The position numbers were made by a program, and so were the translations under genes. A stretch of 10,702 bases of DNA from JAUVKA01 sp964465145. Its GTDB lineage: Bacteria; Bacteroidota; Bacteroidia; Bacteroidales; UBA12481. How positions within the stretch are numbered: position 1 is the stretch's first letter; every line of letters begins with the position of its first letter. Where the stretch lies: NCBI GenBank assembly GCA_964465145.1, contig CAYXJR010000116.1, positions 1-10,702 of the forward strand, written 5' to 3'. The notes below the pieces were generated by a model. It had not been told where the DNA came from. It saw only the letters and a program-made list of their open reading frames with translations, and searched no databases. Shown in pieces: positions 1-7,135 of this stretch.

Positions 1-67
1 AAAGCATGGCGGCTACCATAAATACAAATAATACTCCTAAGTTAGCACCATTACCTGGTATCAGGGG

Positions 68-140
68 GGATACAGGGGGGGTACGTCAAGAACACGGATA
101 CAGGGGGGTACGTCAAGAACACGGATACAGGGGGGGTACG
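68..140. repeat. G-rich tandem repeat, about 2.6 copies of a 27-28 bp unit
   Basis: Two full units (68-95 and 96-122) and one partial unit (123-140) share the pattern GGATACA, a run of G, then TACGTCAAGAACAC. The G run has 7, 6 and 7 bases in the three copies, and a degenerate earlier start (GGTATCA plus six G) lies at 57-69. Apart from the G-run length the units are identical over what can be compared, so the array is recent or kept homogeneous. It ends about one base before the stop codon of the acyl-CoA synthetase remnant. I see no spacer diversity and no coding meaning. The four G runs could in principle form a G-quadruplex, though two loops would be 21 nt long. Confidence 0.85.
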
Positions 141-546
141 CTAGGAATACAAGTACCTCTTTATCTTCTTAGTCGCCGTCTTCTCAAACGGATCAACCTG
201 AATAACAGCCATTTGTATTTTTGAGAATTTATTTACCTGACTGTTTACGAAGTCTCTCAATTCAATAAGCAGTTCTTCTTTTTTGGCCTCAACATGTTTG
301 ATGGCTTCTTCCTTCAGATGTTTAAACTGTTGTTCCAACTCATCATAATTGAAATGTACCAGAGCCACCAGTTTCCCCTGGTTTAATACCTTTTTGAGCC
401 AGTCGGAATATCTGCTGTTCTACGGATATCTTTAAATCCCCATATGTCATATCAGGGCCATCAACGTAACCGATGGCTGGCTCTTTCTTAAAGGCCTCAA
501 AACTATTCATCAGCATTTCCTGGAGAGTACCAAATTTATTATCCAT
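141..546 (-). pseudogene. Collapsed long-chain acyl-CoA synthetase (AMP-binding family) remnant
   Basis: The 5' part (546 down to about 375) encodes a typical N-terminus of an ANL-superfamily acyl-CoA ligase: MDNKFGTLQEMLMNSFEAF, then a Y-VDGP-MTYGDL block and AQKGIKPG, where intact enzymes continue into the first core strand. The 3' part (about 383 down to 141) encodes a C-terminus in another frame: GKLVALVHFNYDELEQQ, an acidic/basic helix, then PFEKTATKKIKRYLYS, which carries the conserved C-terminal lysine motif of this superfamily. Everything between is missing, including the P-loop, the adenylation core and the A8 hinge: roughly 400 residues of an enzyme normally near 550. The two parts meet out of frame near AAACCAGGGGAAAC, so no functional ligase can be made. 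Start chosen at ATG 546; an upstream ATG-like start at 588 adds residues unlike the family. Family assignment is from motif recognition. Confidence 0.8.
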
Positions 547-898
547 CACTTCACAATTTTTTATCACATATAAACCAACATTACACACTTATGTTAACAA
601 CCTACTTCTTTAACAAGTTTAACCACTTATAATACCCTGATCTATTGTTATTTACAAAATCTTATTATAGTTTTAGAAAGGAAAGACAAGGGTAATCGGT
701 TGGCCCAACGGGTGTAGCTAAAACCAGAATTTTTGAAGAGAGGTTTGGCTGAACCAGAAAAAGTGAAACAAGCAAAACGGCAAGGGGGACACCGCTAGCA
801 AAAAGATTCACACTTTTCAACGGAATAGCACACTTTAGTTGGGCCAACCTTTTAGAAAATAAGACATCACTTTCTTCCATATATCTTCCTAAATTCTT
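547..898. other. Gene-free stretch between the pseudogene and the his operon terminator
   Basis: About 350 bases without a convincing gene. 547-670 is AT-rich and would hold the former promoter of the acyl-CoA synthetase remnant; I cannot fix a promoter there. 698-849 is the inverted-repeat-bounded segment listed separately. A 70-codon minus-strand frame (665-880) crosses that segment, but it has a composition-driven hydrophobic middle and no family resemblance that I recognise, so it is not called as a gene. Confidence 0.5.
698..849. repeat. Possible small non-autonomous element (MITE-like) with terminal inverted repeats
   Basis: GGTTGGCCCAAC at 698-709 is a perfect 12-bp inverted match to GTTGGGCCAACC at 838-849. 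The match continues imperfectly inward (GTGTAGCTA on the left against GTGTGCTA read inward from the right), giving ends of about 21-23 bp around a 152-bp segment with no coding capacity for a transposase. A 9-bp direct repeat TTTTAGAAA occurs immediately right of the segment (850-858) and again on the left at 671-679, 18 bp outside the inverted repeat. It could be a target duplication if the true left end is near 680. Further internal repeats exist (AACCAGAA at 722 and 752; AAAAGTG/CACTTTT at 759 and 811). Alternatives are a folded untranslated RNA or a remnant insertion-sequence end. Confidence 0.4.
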
Positions 899-930
899 AA
901 AGGCCGCTTCGAATGAAGAGGCCTTTTTTT
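899..930. terminator. Rho-independent terminator at the 3' end of the his operon, possibly bidirectional
   Basis: AAAGGCC-G-CTTC (899-910), loop GAAT, then GAAG-A-GGCCTTT (915-926), an 11-bp stem with one G-A mismatch. Read on the plus strand it runs into seven T, a strong terminator signature. Read on the minus strand, as the his operon would, the run after the hairpin is only TTTAAGAATTT, so termination of his transcripts is likely weaker. The hisIE stop codon overlaps the plus-strand T-run. No plus-strand gene ends here today, so its main present role is probably closing the his operon. Confidence 0.7.
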
Positions 931-1525
931 ATTTATGCCTGCTCTTCAGTACTTTAACCACATCTCCAAGCTCCAGTCCTTTCTCAGTGAGCAATACCAT
1001 CATGTGGAAAAGAAGGTCGGCTGCCTCATTTAAAATCCCATCCTCCCCGTTGCCCATGGCTTCGATAACCACCTCTACTGCTTCCTCTCCAACTTTCTGT
1101 GCAATCCGGCTGATTCCACTTTCAAATAATCTGGTAGTATAAGAGCCCTCCGGCATGGACCGTTTCCTGTCTTTAATAAGATCCTGAAGATAATCCAGGA
1201 AGACAATCCCAGGATCATTTACCTCATTAAAGCAGGTATCTGGACCAACATGACAAACTGGCCCATCAGGCTTAGCCATGATAAGCAAGGTATCCTGATC
1301 ACAATCGATGTGTATTTGCTTCACCTGTAAGAAATTGCCACTTGTTTCCCCTTTGGTCCAAAGGGATTTTCTCGACCTGCTGAAAAAAGTAACTAAACCA
1401 GTTTCTTTGGTCTTTAAATAAGCCTCCTCATTCATGTATCCCAACATCAATACTTTTAAGGTCTGATTATCCTGAATAATCACCGGTACCAAACCTCCAC
1501 TTTTATTAAAATCCAATTTCTCCAA
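929..1525 (-). CDS. hisIE: HisIE: phosphoribosyl-AMP cyclohydrolase / phosphoribosyl-ATP pyrophosphatase
   Basis: Cytoplasmic bifunctional enzyme for histidine steps 2 and 3: the HisE part removes pyrophosphate from PR-ATP and the HisI part opens the adenine ring of PR-AMP. HisI spans residues ~1-105, with LMLGYMNEEA, the SRSRKSLWTKGETSGN block, metal-binding DCDQD (74-78), and Cys91 and Cys98. HisE spans ~107-198, with the MazG-like acidic pattern VGEEAVEVVIEA (145-156) and EAADLLFHMMVLL (167-179). 198 residues is usual for the fusion. The start is TTG at 1525-1523: no ATG exists between it and an in-frame stop upstream, and LDFNK-GGLVPVIIQD matches the expected HisI N-terminus, so a later ATG would cut the domain. 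It is the last gene of the operon, 41 nt after hisF, the longest internal gap. Confidence 0.95.
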   Translation of the reverse strand: MEKLDFNKSGGLVPVIIQDNQTLKVLMLGYMNEEAYLKTKETGLVTFFSRSRKSLWTKGETSGNFLQVKQIHIDCDQDTLLIMAKPDGPVCHVGPDTCFNEVNDPGIVFLDYLQDLIKDRKRSMPEGSYTTRLFESGISRIAQKVGEEAVEVVIEAMGNGEDGILNEAADLLFHMMVLLTEKGLELGDVVKVLKSRHK

Positions 1526-1566
1526 AGTTGATAATCTGCCTATTAAGGGTTTGCAAAATTACTATA

Positions 1567-2337
1567 TTAATTATGAATAATGGTCTCCCTCACGGGAATA
1601 TCAGCCTCAGCGAGCCTCCTTTTAAGTAATGGAATGGGGATCTCTCCAAAGTGAAAAACACTGGCCGCCAATGCAGCATCCGCCATACCAATAGAAAAAA
1701 CCTCAATAAAATCCTGAATACATCCAGCCCCACCAGAGGCAATGATAGGAATACTCAGTTCTTTGGACAATAGTTGCAGAGCCTGGTTGGCAAAACCTTT
1801 TTTTGTCCCATCGTGATTCATGCTGGTGAAAAGGATCTCCCCGCAGCCCCTCTCCTGTCCTTCCCGGGCCCATTCAAACAATGTCCTTTCAACAGGGACC
1901 CTTCCACCATTAATATGGACAGTCCATTTCTCAGCTTCCTTTCTGGCATCAATTGCCAGAACGAGAAATTGACTGCCAAAGCCCTTTGCAAGCGTATCGA
2001 TCAGCATAGGATTTTTCACTGCCGCTGAATTAACAGAGATCTTGTCTGCTCCGGCTTCAAGCAGTTTTACAGCATCCCCAAAATCACTGATCCCCCCTCC
2101 AATGGTAAAAGGAATAGTAATATCCCTGGCTATGCGTTTAACAAGGTCCAGTATTGTTTTTCTCCCCTCATGACTTGCGGTGATATCAAGAAATACCAGT
2201 TCATCTGCTCCTTCATCAACATACCTGGAGGCTAGTTCCACCGGGTCGCCCACTTCTCTAATACCAACAAAGTTGATTCCTTTCACGGTCATCCCATTCC
2301 GAATGTCCAGACATGGTACTATTCTCTTTGCCAACAT
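1567..2337 (-). CDS. hisF: HisF: imidazole glycerol phosphate synthase, cyclase subunit
   Basis: A (beta/alpha)8-barrel enzyme that pairs with HisH. It uses ammonia channelled from HisH to convert PRFAR into imidazole glycerol phosphate plus AICAR. The 256-residue length is typical. Visible signatures are MLAKRIVPCLDI with catalytic Asp11, the phosphate-binding IGGGI (79-83), AGADKISVNSAA, and AIDA with the second catalytic Asp130. A longer frame opens at 2397, but the start is ATG 2337, because the family begins at MLAKRI and that ATG follows the hisA stop as TAAGATG, one base apart. This spacing suggests translational coupling. Confidence 0.97.
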   Translation of the reverse strand: MLAKRIVPCLDIRNGMTVKGINFVGIREVGDPVELASRYVDEGADELVFLDITASHEGRKTILDLVKRIARDITIPFTIGGGISDFGDAVKLLEAGADKISVNSAAVKNPMLIDTLAKGFGSQFLVLAIDARKEAEKWTVHINGGRVPVERTLFEWAREGQERGCGEILFTSMNHDGTKKGFANQALQLLSKELSIPIIASGGAGCIQDFIEVFSIGMADAALAASVFHFGEIPIPLLKRRLAEADIPVRETIIHN

Positions 2338-2338
2338 C

Positions 2339-3058
2339 TTATAACCAATTTGATAATTCGTCAATATTGATTCGCCCCTCATAAAAGGCTTTCCCAAATA
2401 TCACCGCATCAATACCTGCATCTTCCAATTCCTGGATATCACTGACCTGGCTAACACCACCCGAGGCCGTCAGGTAAATTTCCGGAAACTCCTTTTTAAT
2501 CTCTCTATAAAGCTCGATGGCTGGCCCCTCCAGTTTACCGTCCCTTCTGACATCGGTACAGAAAAAACACCTGATACCCTTTACTGCCCAAGCAGCAATG
2601 AATTCATTTACTCCATATTCACTGGTTTCTGACCAGGCATTAGTAGCAATCTTATCGTTTTTGATATCTGCACCCAGAAAAAATACTTCAGAGCCATATT
2701 TTTCTATCCAGCTGCTGACCATATCAGGATCCTTTACGGCAATACTGCCTATGCTTACCTGTTTCGCCCCGGCATTGAGTATCTTCTCAACCTGACCCGC
2801 CTCTCGTACTCCGCCTCCAAAATCAATTTCAAGGCGGGTCTCTTTTGCCATTTGTTCAAGAAGAGATATATGAACCGGTTTTCCGGTTCTGGCCCCGTCA
2901 AGATCCACAACATGAAGTCTTTTAAAACCAGCATCGGCGAACCACTTTGCCATTTCAACCGGGTTCTTTCCATAATCAGTCTTTCGGTCGAAATCACCCT
3001 CTACCAGCCTTACACATGAGCCATTAATTATATCAATAGCGGGAATAAGATCTATCAT
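2339..3058 (-). CDS. hisA: HisA: ProFAR isomerase
   Basis: Barrel isomerase for step 4: Amadori rearrangement of ProFAR to PRFAR. 239 residues, normal length. Residues include Asp9 in LIPAIDI, DLDGA (52-56), the FGGGV phosphate site (80-84), Asp131 in GADIK, TDVRRDG (168-173) and ASGGVS near the C-terminus. The catalytic Asp pair (9 and 131) is in place. Its ATG overlaps the hisH stop as ATGA, and its own stop lies one base before hisF, so hisH-hisA-hisF are tightly coupled. Confidence 0.97.
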   Translation of the reverse strand: MIDLIPAIDIINGSCVRLVEGDFDRKTDYGKNPVEMAKWFADAGFKRLHVVDLDGARTGKPVHISLLEQMAKETRLEIDFGGGVREAGQVEKILNAGAKQVSIGSIAVKDPDMVSSWIEKYGSEVFFLGADIKNDKIATNAWSETSEYGVNEFIAAWAVKGIRCFFCTDVRRDGKLEGPAIELYREIKKEFPEIYLTASGGVSQVSDIQELEDAGIDAVIFGKAFYEGRINIDELSNWL

Positions 3059-3642
3059 AACTCAATAAAGTTTTGAAGAAAAACGGCGCCAAGAGGTCCG
3101 CTTTTCTCTGGATGAAATTGCACAGCATAGAAATTATCTTTCTTCAAATATGCAGAGAAAGGAATCTCATACTCGCAAATCGATTGTGTTTCCGGGCCCA
3201 GCTCACAATAATAGGAGTGAACAAAATAAAAATAGGCCGGATCACTAAGCCCTTTCAAAAGATTATCCTGACTGATCTGTATGGAATTCCAGCCCATATG
3301 TGGGACTTTAGCTCCGATCCGGAAAAGTTTCACCTTCTCATTGAAAATCCCCAGACCAGGAGTGTCTCCTTCTTCAGAATGGGAGCACATTAACTGCATC
3401 CCAAGACAAATACCAAGCGTTGGCTGCTCCAGACTTGTAATGACTTTATCAAGACCCGTTTCCTTAAGGTATTTCATTGTTGTACTGGCCTCCCCCACTC
3501 CCGGGAAAATAACCTTATCGGCCCGCCTGATCTCCTCGTGTGAATCCGTAACATTTGCCTCAATACCAATTCTTCGCAGAGCATTTGCCACCGACCCTAT
3601 ATTCCCGGCGTTGTACTTTATAATAACCACATCCTGTCTCAT
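3055..3642 (-). CDS. hisH: HisH: imidazole glycerol phosphate synthase, glutaminase subunit
   Basis: Class I glutamine amidotransferase that hydrolyses glutamine and passes ammonia to HisF. 195 residues. The full catalytic triad is visible: nucleophile Cys79 in GICLGMQLM, His177 and Glu179 in QFHPEKSG. Also present are the oxyanion-strand region PGVGE (47-51) and the HisF-contact PHMGWN (114-119). The start ATG overlaps the hisB stop by one base (TAATG), and the stop overlaps the hisA start. Confidence 0.97.
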   Translation of the reverse strand: MRQDVVIIKYNAGNIGSVANALRRIGIEANVTDSHEEIRRADKVIFPGVGEASTTMKYLKETGLDKVITSLEQPTLGICLGMQLMCSHSEEGDTPGLGIFNEKVKLFRIGAKVPHMGWNSIQISQDNLLKGLSDPAYFYFVHSYYCELGPETQSICEYEIPFSAYLKKDNFYAVQFHPEKSGPLGAVFLQNFIEL

Positions 3643-4757
3643 TATAATACTCCTTTTGTGCTTGGTAAAAGGTCGTCAATTTCCTTAATCCCCATGCGGA
3701 ATGCTCTCGCAAAGGCCTTAAAAATAGCCTCTATTTTATGATGCTCATTTTCCCCGATTGCCTCAATATGTAAATTACACCTGGCCGCATCAGAAAAGGA
3801 TTTGAAGAAATGTGAAAACAATTCTGTTGGAAGATCTCCAACCTTTTCCCTCTTAAATTCTGCATCCCATTTAAACCATGGTCGTCCCCCAAAATCAATA
3901 AGCACCTTTGCCTGACAATCATCCATAGGTAAAATAAAACCATACCTCGTTATTCCCTTTTTATCTCCCAGTGCCTTTACAAATGCCTCACCCAAAACCA
4001 GAGCAGTATCCTCTACAGTATGGTGTTCATCAACCTGAAGGTCACCCTTTGCCCTGATTCTTAAATCGATACCACCATGACGAGCGATTTGCTCCAGCAT
4101 ATGATCAAATAATCCTATACCTGTTTCAATATCCGCTCTGCCCTCGCCATTCAGTGATAAGTCTATCTCTATATTCGTTTCCTTTGTCTCCCGAGTAACC
4201 CTTGCCCTTCTGCTTTGACCGCCGAGGTAGGTTCCAATTTCTTTCCAGTTATCAGTGATCAGCTTGCAGTTATCCTCAAGATTGGACGGTACTATAATCG
4301 CCTGAGAATCTTTTTCGCAAATCAGAATGCATCCTGATCCCAGATTGCCGGCTAACTCAAGGTCAGACATTCGATCTCCAATAACATAAGAGTTCTCCAG
4401 GTCATATGATCCATCCATATATGATCCAAGCATACCTGTCCCGGGTTTTCTTGTTTCAAGACCTTCATCCGGGAAACTACGGTCGATATGAATCGCATCA
4501 AAAGTGATTCCCTCACCTCCCAGACATTTAAGAATGAAATTTTGAACCGGCCAGAAATCCTCCTCAGGAAAAGAATCAGTACCCAGTCCATCCTGATTGC
4601 TTACCATAACAAATTCATATTTCTTTATTTCACTTATCCCGGCCAAAGCCGCAAAGACTCCGGGCAGAAAATCTATTTTTTGTAAGGAATCCACCTGTTC
4701 ATCTTCCGGCTCACGTACCAGGGTTCCGTCTCTATCGATAAAAAGACACTTTTTCAT
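3642..4757 (-). CDS. hisB: HisB: bifunctional histidinol-phosphatase / imidazoleglycerol-phosphate dehydratase
   Basis: Fusion covering steps 6 and 8. Residues ~1-170 form a HAD phosphatase: nucleophile Asp8 and Asp10 in FIDRDGTL, VSNQDGLGT (52-60), Lys104 in RKPGTGM, and acidic motif GDRMSD (127-132). Residues ~183-371 form the dehydratase, with FDHML (217-221), the metal-binding DEHHTVED (243-250) and ENEHHKIE (336-343). The phosphatase lacks the Cys/His zinc-binding loop known from E. coli HisB: the equivalent stretch reads IDRSFPDEGLETRKPG and contains no Cys. I recall the same form in Bacteroides HisB, so it is probably a lineage trait and not damage. It sits 30 nt downstream of hisC, across the heptamer repeat, and overlaps hisH by one base. 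Confidence 0.96.
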   Translation of the reverse strand: MKKCLFIDRDGTLVREPEDEQVDSLQKIDFLPGVFAALAGISEIKKYEFVMVSNQDGLGTDSFPEEDFWPVQNFILKCLGGEGITFDAIHIDRSFPDEGLETRKPGTGMLGSYMDGSYDLENSYVIGDRMSDLELAGNLGSGCILICEKDSQAIIVPSNLEDNCKLITDNWKEIGTYLGGQSRRARVTRETKETNIEIDLSLNGEGRADIETGIGLFDHMLEQIARHGGIDLRIRAKGDLQVDEHHTVEDTALVLGEAFVKALGDKKGITRYGFILPMDDCQAKVLIDFGGRPWFKWDAEFKREKVGDLPTELFSHFFKSFSDAARCNLHIEAIGENEHHKIEAIFKAFARAFRMGIKEIDDLLPSTKGVL

Positions 4758-4771
4758 AATGGTAAATGGTT

Positions 4772-4799
4772 AATTATAAATTGTAAATTATGAATTATA
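4772..4799. repeat. Four-copy heptamer tandem repeat at the hisC/hisB junction
   Basis: Plus-strand units are AATTATA, AATTGTA, AATTATG, AATTATA, each exactly 7 bp. The array crosses the hisC stop codon (4788-4790), encodes the last residues of HisC and fills most of the hisC-hisB spacer. It is the only very AT-rich patch inside the operon. A 7-bp unit is not a multiple of three, so copy-number change would alter the HisC tail as well as the spacing to hisB. Confidence 0.65.
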
Positions 4800-5843
4800 A
4801 GACCTGATAATAGCCCTCAGAGCCGTAGTCATTGCTTTGTTTTCTTCTTTAATACCAATGGTTATCCTTATGCAGCCTTCACAACGGGGCATCGATGACC
4901 GGTCACGTACTACTATCCCTTTGTCGAGGAGTCCACGGTAAATAGCCCTGGCATCTGGAACTCGTATCAAGATGAAATTTGCATCACTCGGAAAGACCTC
5001 AATTATTCCGGTCATTTTATCTAAAACACTTTTCACATTTTCCCGCTCTGCCTTGATGATTGCAATCTGCTCCTTTACCCTGTCCTGTCTTTTAATTGCT
5101 TCAATTACCGCATCCTGGCTTAGTTGATTAATATTATATGGATATTTAACTTTCAGCAGATAGTAGATTATTTCAGGATTCGCCATAGCCATGCCCAGCC
5201 TTACTCCTGCCATTCCCCAGGCCTTGGAGAAAGTTTGCAAAACTACCAGGTTAGAATAATCATCCAGTAATCTCAGAAACCCCTGATCACCGGCAAAATC
5301 ATGATAGGCTTCATCAATAACTACTAATCCCGGGAAATTTTCGAGTATTTGTTTTACGGAATCTTTATCAAGAGAATTTCCTGTGGGGTTATTTGGCGAA
5401 CAAAGGAAAATCAGCTTAGTATTGGGTTGAACATCTCCGAGTAAGCTTTCTGTATTCAATGAAAAATCTGGATCAAGAAGTACGGTATCAAATTCAACCC
5501 CATTGATATCAGCACAAACCTTATACATACCATAACTGGGAGCAATAGACAGTATCCGGTCTTTCCCCGGCTCACAAAAACACCGGATCAGCAAATCGAT
5601 AGCTTCATCGCTGCCATTGCCCAGAAATAGCTGTTTTTCGGTACATCCTTTCAGACTTGCTATGGCCGTTTTCAGACTAAGCTGATATGGATCCGGGTAA
5701 CGGTTTAGTCCGGTATTAAAAGGGCTTTCATTTGCGTCCAGGAAGATATAATCCTGACCAGTAAATTCATCCCTGGCTGATGAATAAGGTATCAGGCTTA
5801 ATATATTGGGGCGCACCCATTTGCCGGCATCAAATTTATTCAT
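4788..5843 (-). CDS. hisC: HisC: histidinol-phosphate aminotransferase
   Basis: Fold-type I PLP enzyme for step 7: imidazole acetol phosphate plus glutamate to histidinol phosphate plus 2-oxoglutarate. 351 residues, usual length. Signatures are LDANESPF (35-42), YPDP (49-52), GNGSDEAID (75-83), SPNNPTG with Asn152 (149-155), VIDEAY with Asp177, the PLP-binding Lys207 in TFSKAWG, Arg215 in AGVRLG, and C-terminal RCEGCIRITIG with the substrate-carboxylate Arg. The ATG lies inside the hisD 3' end (8-nt overlap). The 3' end runs into the heptamer repeat. Confidence 0.97.
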   Translation of the reverse strand: MNKFDAGKWVRPNILSLIPYSSARDEFTGQDYIFLDANESPFNTGLNRYPDPYQLSLKTAIASLKGCTEKQLFLGNGSDEAIDLLIRCFCEPGKDRILSIAPSYGMYKVCADINGVEFDTVLLDPDFSLNTESLLGDVQPNTKLIFLCSPNNPTGNSLDKDSVKQILENFPGLVVIDEAYHDFAGDQGFLRLLDDYSNLVVLQTFSKAWGMAGVRLGMAMANPEIIYYLLKVKYPYNINQLSQDAVIEAIKRQDRVKEQIAIIKAERENVKSVLDKMTGIIEVFPSDANFILIRVPDARAIYRGLLDKGIVVRDRSSMPRCEGCIRITIGIKEENKAMTTALRAIIRSYNS

Positions 5844-7125
5844 TTTTGATCTTATTTAATCTTACTGATACTGCCAGTGCATGTGCATCCAAACCTTCTT
5901 CTTCTGCCATCCTGATCACATGTGGCCCCAGGTCCGACAGTCCCTTTTGAGTTAATTCCTGATATTGGATTGTTTTCATAAAGCTCTGTGTACTAAGCCC
6001 ACTGCATGCCCTGGCATAGCCATTTGTGGGCAGGGTGTGGTTTGTACCAGTGGCATAATCCCCTGCACTCTCCGGGGAATAAGATCCGATGAATACTGAA
6101 CCAGCATTCGTTATCTTCTCGGCAAGCTCTAGAGCTCCATCAAGCGATAAAATCAAATGCTCGGGCGCGTACAAATTTGAGAAAGCAAGCATTTCGTCAA
6201 TATCTTTTAATACCAGTCCGATGCTATTATCAAGCGATTTCCTTGCCATTTCAGCGCGTGGAAGGGTTTTCAGGATTCTGCTTAATTCAGAAACAACCGA
6301 TTGCAAGAAATATTCAGAGAGGCAAAGCACCATAACCTGGCTATCGGATCCGTGTTCTGCCTGTGACATAAGATCTGCAGCTACAAATAATGGATCTGAT
6401 GTGTTATCAGCAATAACCAGCACCTCGGAAGGTCCGGCTGGCATATCAATCGCCACATCCTGTCGGCTGACCAGCTGCTTTGCCATAGTGACATATTGAT
6501 TACCCGGACCAAAAATCTTAAAGGCTTTTTCTACCGGGGAGATGCCATAAGTCATTGCTCCTATGGCCTGTACACCACCAATCCGATAAACCTTTTCAAT
6601 TCCGCACAGCGATGCAGCATATAAAACTGCAGGGTGTATTTTTCCATCCTTACCCGCTGGTGTACAAAGACTAATTTCTCTGCATCCTGCAATTCTGGCC
6701 GGAATACCAAGCATCAGGACGGTGGAAAACAGAGGTGCTGTACCTCCGGGAATATATAAACCAACACTTTCAATAGGCACATCTTTTTGCCAGCAACGAA
6801 TTCCGGGGCTGGTTTCAACAACTATCGATTCTCTTAGTTGAGAACGGTGAAAGCTCTCAATATTCCCAGCAGCAATATTCATGGCAGTTTTCAGATCTTC
6901 AGACAGAAAACCTGATGCTTTACTAATTTCCTCAGTACTCACCGCCAACGGATCAGGCAGATATCCATCGAACTTCTCTGTCAACTCCTGAATAGCAGTT
7001 AGCCCCTCCTTACGAATACGCATCAACAGATCAGATACATTATTTTCCAGCTTGTCGATATTTAAGCCGGGGCGTCGGCACAGATCCGGCCATTGATCCC
7101 GAAGTGGTTTAATAAGTATTTTCAT
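5836..7125 (-). CDS. hisD: HisD: histidinol dehydrogenase
   Basis: Zinc- and NAD-dependent enzyme for the last two steps, histidinol to histidinal to histidine. 429 residues, full length. Zinc ligands match the family positions: Gln255 and His258 in SQAEHGSDSQ, Asp356 in SAGDYATG, His415 in GLDAHALAVSVRL. The catalytic Glu322-His323 pair is in YAPEHL. Other conserved blocks are IPGGTAPLFSTVLMLGIPA (125-143), GGVQAIGAMTYG (183-194) and FGPGNQYV (205-212). It starts 10 nt after the hisG stop and overlaps hisC by 8 nt. Confidence 0.98.
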   Translation of the reverse strand: MKILIKPLRDQWPDLCRRPGLNIDKLENNVSDLLMRIRKEGLTAIQELTEKFDGYLPDPLAVSTEEISKASGFLSEDLKTAMNIAAGNIESFHRSQLRESIVVETSPGIRCWQKDVPIESVGLYIPGGTAPLFSTVLMLGIPARIAGCREISLCTPAGKDGKIHPAVLYAASLCGIEKVYRIGGVQAIGAMTYGISPVEKAFKIFGPGNQYVTMAKQLVSRQDVAIDMPAGPSEVLVIADNTSDPLFVAADLMSQAEHGSDSQVMVLCLSEYFLQSVVSELSRILKTLPRAEMARKSLDNSIGLVLKDIDEMLAFSNLYAPEHLILSLDGALELAEKITNAGSVFIGSYSPESAGDYATGTNHTLPTNGYARACSGLSTQSFMKTIQYQELTQKGLSDLGPHVIRMAEEEGLDAHALAVSVRLNKIKNE

Positions 7126-7135
7126 GTCGATTTAA

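Noticed and set aside
68..140. Possible CRISPR-like array
   Set aside because: The units are directly adjacent with no distinct spacers between them, so this is a simple tandem repeat. A GTTTTAGCTA string near 719-728 (minus strand) occurs once only.
6..224. A 72-codon plus-strand open frame through the G-rich tandem repeat
   Set aside because: It translates the repeat array (RQEHGYRG twice) and then runs antisense into the acyl-CoA synthetase remnant. No independent coding signal.
665..880. A 71-codon minus-strand open frame with a hydrophobic stretch
   Set aside because: It runs across the inverted-repeat segment, has no family resemblance I recognise, and its hydrophobicity follows from base composition. 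The repeats explain the sequence better.
6089..6499. A 136-codon plus-strand frame opposite hisD, with similar frames opposite hisG (7431-7826) and hisH (3281-3688)
   Set aside because: Each lies wholly or almost wholly antisense to a well-supported his gene and shows no recognisable family features.
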